The notes beneath the pieces were generated by a model that saw only the letters and a program-made list of their open reading frames with translations, was not told the origin of the DNA and made no database searches. DNA of 59,544 nucleotides from Phocaeicola abscessus CCUG 55929 (GTDB lineage Bacteria > Bacteroidota > Bacteroidia > Bacteroidales > Bacteroidaceae): assembly GCF_000312445.1 (NCBI RefSeq), contig NZ_HE997182.1, forward strand, positions 944,903 through 1,004,446. The letters are read 5' to 3'. The stretch's first letter is position 1, and each line of letters starts with the position of its first letter. Made by a program: the position numbers and the translations under genes. This document shows, piece by piece, positions 57,893 to 59,544 of the stretch.

Positions 57893-58897
57893 ATGTTCAA
57901 CATTCTATCTTATTTCAAACGAGCGGACGGTGCCAGGAAGAAAAGCACAGAGCAGAAAACGAGGAAAGAGGAAAGCCACATCTTCATGATTTCCGATTTG
58001 GTCAAGGTGGCGGCAAAGGGCGTCAGCTCATCCACGGCGGATAATTACAAAACGGCGGTACGATCGTTCATTCGATTCAATGGCGGCAAAGATGCGCCGC
58101 TGTCGGTACTCAATGTGGACACCATTCGGGAATACGAGCGGTGGCTGCACGAGCAGGGGATATGTCCCAACACCTCGTCGTGCTATATGCGCTCGTTGAG
58201 GGCTATTTATAATAAGGTAGCGAAGCGAACGCTCCGCAAGGAACCGTTCAGGCTGTCGTTTACGGGCAATGATAAGACGGTGAAGCGAAGCATCGGGTTG
58301 GAGGAAGTCCGCAAGCTGCAGGCGATAAAGTTTCCCGAAAAAGCGCAGAGGACCGAAGGCTCGTGGCCGGAGTTGGTCCGAGATCTGTTTCTCTTCTCCT
58401 TCTATGCCATGGGAATGCCCTTTGCAGACATGGCACGTCTGAAGCGCTCTCAGATCAAGGAGGGGGTACTGACTTACTGTCGGCAGAAGACAGGCAAGCA
58501 GGTCAGGGTGAAATTAGAAAAATGCATGCTTGACATCCTTGCCAAGTATCAGACGGATGACTCGGACTATCTCTTTCCGGTATGGTATGCAACGGTAGGC
58601 GATCGGTCGCGGCCGATTTCCTACTCCTCCATGCTGAACCGCTACAATCGTTCGTTGAAAAGGTTGGCGATAAAAGCGGGAATCAGGGGAAAGTTGACCT
58701 CCTACGTGCCTCGACACTCGTGGGCCAGCATCGCTTATAAGAAGAACATCGACTTGCCCGTCATCTCCAAGGCCTTGGGACATACCGATACCAAGACCAC
58801 CCTGATTTATATTAGCGAGATAGACGACAAACGGTTGGCTAAGGCCAACCGTAAACTCTTATACGCACTTTCGTGCACACCTCTTGGTAAGAGGTAG
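57893..58897 (+). CDS. Tyrosine site-specific recombinase (integrase family)
   Basis: A 334-residue recombinase. The start at 57893 (MFNILSYFKRADGARKKS) follows a -7 box; an ATG at 57779 lies before that promoter. A SAM-like core-binding domain (about residues 35-130, VSSSTADNYKTAVRSFIRF) precedes the catalytic domain. Visible active-site residues are RH in YVPRHSWAS (Arg274, His275), His297 in ALGHTD and the nucleophile Tyr306 in LIYISE. The first catalytic Arg is not obvious: the box I region reads FYAMGMPFADMARLKRSQI. The last codons coincide with the left inverted repeat (58874-58895). It resembles B. fragilis Tsr-type recombinases that invert nearby promoters of surface-protein operons. 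Confidence 0.92.
   Translation: MFNILSYFKRADGARKKSTEQKTRKEESHIFMISDLVKVAAKGVSSSTADNYKTAVRSFIRFNGGKDAPLSVLNVDTIREYERWLHEQGICPNTSSCYMRSLRAIYNKVAKRTLRKEPFRLSFTGNDKTVKRSIGLEEVRKLQAIKFPEKAQRTEGSWPELVRDLFLFSFYAMGMPFADMARLKRSQIKEGVLTYCRQKTGKQVRVKLEKCMLDILAKYQTDDSDYLFPVWYATVGDRSRPISYSSMLNRYNRSLKRLAIKAGIRGKLTSYVPRHSWASIAYKKNIDLPVISKALGHTDTKTTLIYISEIDDKRLAKANRKLLYALSCTPLGKR
58874..58895. repeat. Left inverted repeat (IR-L) of the invertible segment
   Basis: 22 bases, perfectly inverted relative to 59117-59138. The core ACCTCTTGGTAAGAGGT is itself a dyad with an asymmetric GGT centre. It lies in the last codons of the recombinase gene, and its last base is the T of the TAG stop codon. Confidence 0.93.
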
Positions 58898-59116
58898 GTA
58901 TCTGCGCTAAATTTTCCGCAAGATTAATGCTTTTATTTTACCTGTGCAAGTCTTTGGACAAAAAAATGTATTATTTCTTAAAAATAATTGCATTTTGATG
59001 TTCGGGGGCCTGTTCTCTTCCGCTTTTACGGTATCCCTTCCTCCTGTCCTGCGAGTACCTTGTCTTTTTTGTATATTCCCTTCGAACATCCTGTTTTCCA
59101 GTATCTTGTCCGGTAC
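58896..59116. promoter_or_regulatory. Predicted invertible promoter segment (221 bp)
   Basis: Lies between the two 22-base inverted repeats. The best promoter match is on the minus strand: CTTG at 58947-58950 and TAATCTTG at 58919-58926, 20 bases apart. In this assembly it faces the recombinase, so the OmpA-like gene at 59183 would be OFF. After inversion it would lie at 59062-59093 and face that gene. I see no gene inside. Confidence 0.8.
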
Positions 59117-59138
59117 ACCTCTTACCAAGAGGTGTGCA
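59117..59138. repeat. Right inverted repeat (IR-R) of the invertible segment
   Basis: Perfect reverse complement of 58874-58895. Its dyad is longer: ACACCTCTT-ACC-AAGAGGTGT, 9-base arms around ACC. It ends 44 bases before the ATG of the OmpA-like gene. Confidence 0.93.
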
Positions 59139-59182
59139 TCTGCCAAGCCTATGGAATCATGTATAATGCATCCTCCTTTCTC

Positions 59183-59544
59183 ATGAAACGACTTTTAGCG
59201 TTTCTGCTCTTTCTGGCCTGTCTCGGTCATGCTCGTGGTCAGGAAGTCGACACGCGCCGGGGCACGGACTCCGTTCGCGTGTATTTTCGTTTAGGCGATG
59301 CTCGCCTGGACCCCTATTTTCGTGATAACGGCGTGCGCATCCGCGCCTTCACGGATCGTTTCAGAACCCTCCTGCAGGACCCTGTTCGTCGCATCCGCGG
59401 CCTGAGGGTGACCGCCGGTGCCTCTCCCGAGGGGAGTACCGAACTGAACCAACGCCTCTCCGAACGGCGCGCTGAGGCCATACGCAGACTGGTCTCCGAC
59501 TATTTCCCCCACGAGTTCGGCTGGCTCTCCACCGTGCCCAAAGG
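59183..59544 (+). CDS. OmpA-like fimbrial-locus protein (cut by window end)
   Basis: The first 120 residues of a secreted protein. MKRLLAFLLFLACLGHARGQ is a signal peptide. SVRVYFRLGDARLDPYFRDN and GASPEGSTELNQRLSERRAE resemble an OmpA_C-like beta-alpha segment with NQRLSERRAE as the peptidoglycan-contact helix. In Bacteroidales, genes with this opening begin operons for fimbrillin-like adhesins behind recombinase-controlled promoters; that is recalled, not searched. There is no promoter match between IR-R and the ATG, so expression should depend on the invertible segment. The 3' part lies beyond the window. Confidence 0.85.
   Translation, partial: MKRLLAFLLFLACLGHARGQEVDTRRGTDSVRVYFRLGDARLDPYFRDNGVRIRAFTDRFRTLLQDPVRRIRGLRVTAGASPEGSTELNQRLSERRAEAIRRLVSDYFPHEFGWLSTVPK

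Noticed and set aside
58944..59186. 80-residue plus-strand frame across the invertible segment
   Set aside because: It crosses IR-R, has no conserved look and would be destroyed by inversion.

Overview
The window looks like the chromosome of a Bacteroidales bacterium, most likely in or near the Tannerellaceae/Porphyromonadaceae. The grounds are the gene content (TamL as a lipoprotein, DUF4270, DUF3822, an OstA-like protein, many type II signal peptides ending in Cys) and promoters of the Bacteroidetes type: a -7 box TAnnTTTG, several with a TTTG-like -33 box 19-20 bases upstream. Ribosome-binding sites are weak and A-rich, as usual for this phylum. Much of the window is housekeeping, interrupted by a few surface-protein loci.

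Left part (1-18634): tamB-tamL envelope pair and a sugar nucleotidyltransferase; a convergent minus-strand pair (M15-like lipoprotein and truA); then a long plus-strand run phoH-purC-menG-aroE-alpha/beta hydrolase, followed by a TPM protein, LemA, aroC and an M20 dipeptidase. Middle (18635-38465): a 1081-residue S-layer-like lipoprotein behind a strong promoter, a small lipoprotein, a TPR protein, fabD, an S41 protease lipoprotein, cardiolipin synthase overlapping rsmD, a RecD-like helicase, an OmpA protein with a 1022-residue collagen-like repeat lipoprotein, and a DUF4143-type ATPase. Then nifJ (pyruvate:ferredoxin oxidoreductase), a GT5 glycogen-synthase domain and DUF4270 (38503-45157). 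The minus-strand block 54343-45383 reads guaB, three SurA/PpiC-like periplasmic chaperones, an OstA-like protein, a small membrane protein and mutL.

The right end (55033-59544) is a surface-adhesin locus and the most interesting part. A lipoprotein with a fimbrillin-like N-terminus and eight 27-residue leucine-rich repeats lies behind a 40-residue peptide gene and a long structured leader. It is divergent from a tyrosine recombinase. Immediately after the recombinase lies a 221-bp segment bounded by perfect 22-bp inverted repeats, followed by an OmpA-like fimbrial-type gene cut by the window end. The best promoter match inside the segment faces away from that gene in this assembly. This has the form of a phase-variable ON/OFF switch. 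The left repeat is the last codons of the recombinase gene, so inversion would replace the stop codon and add a basic 48-residue tail to the recombinase.

Other structure not explained by genes includes a family of related intergenic hairpins (GGCTGTGTCGAAA type), a diverged intergenic repeat present at about 8185 and 45252, a 22-bp tandem repeat upstream of guaB, and an IS3-like end remnant. I saw no rRNA, convincing tRNA or CRISPR array.
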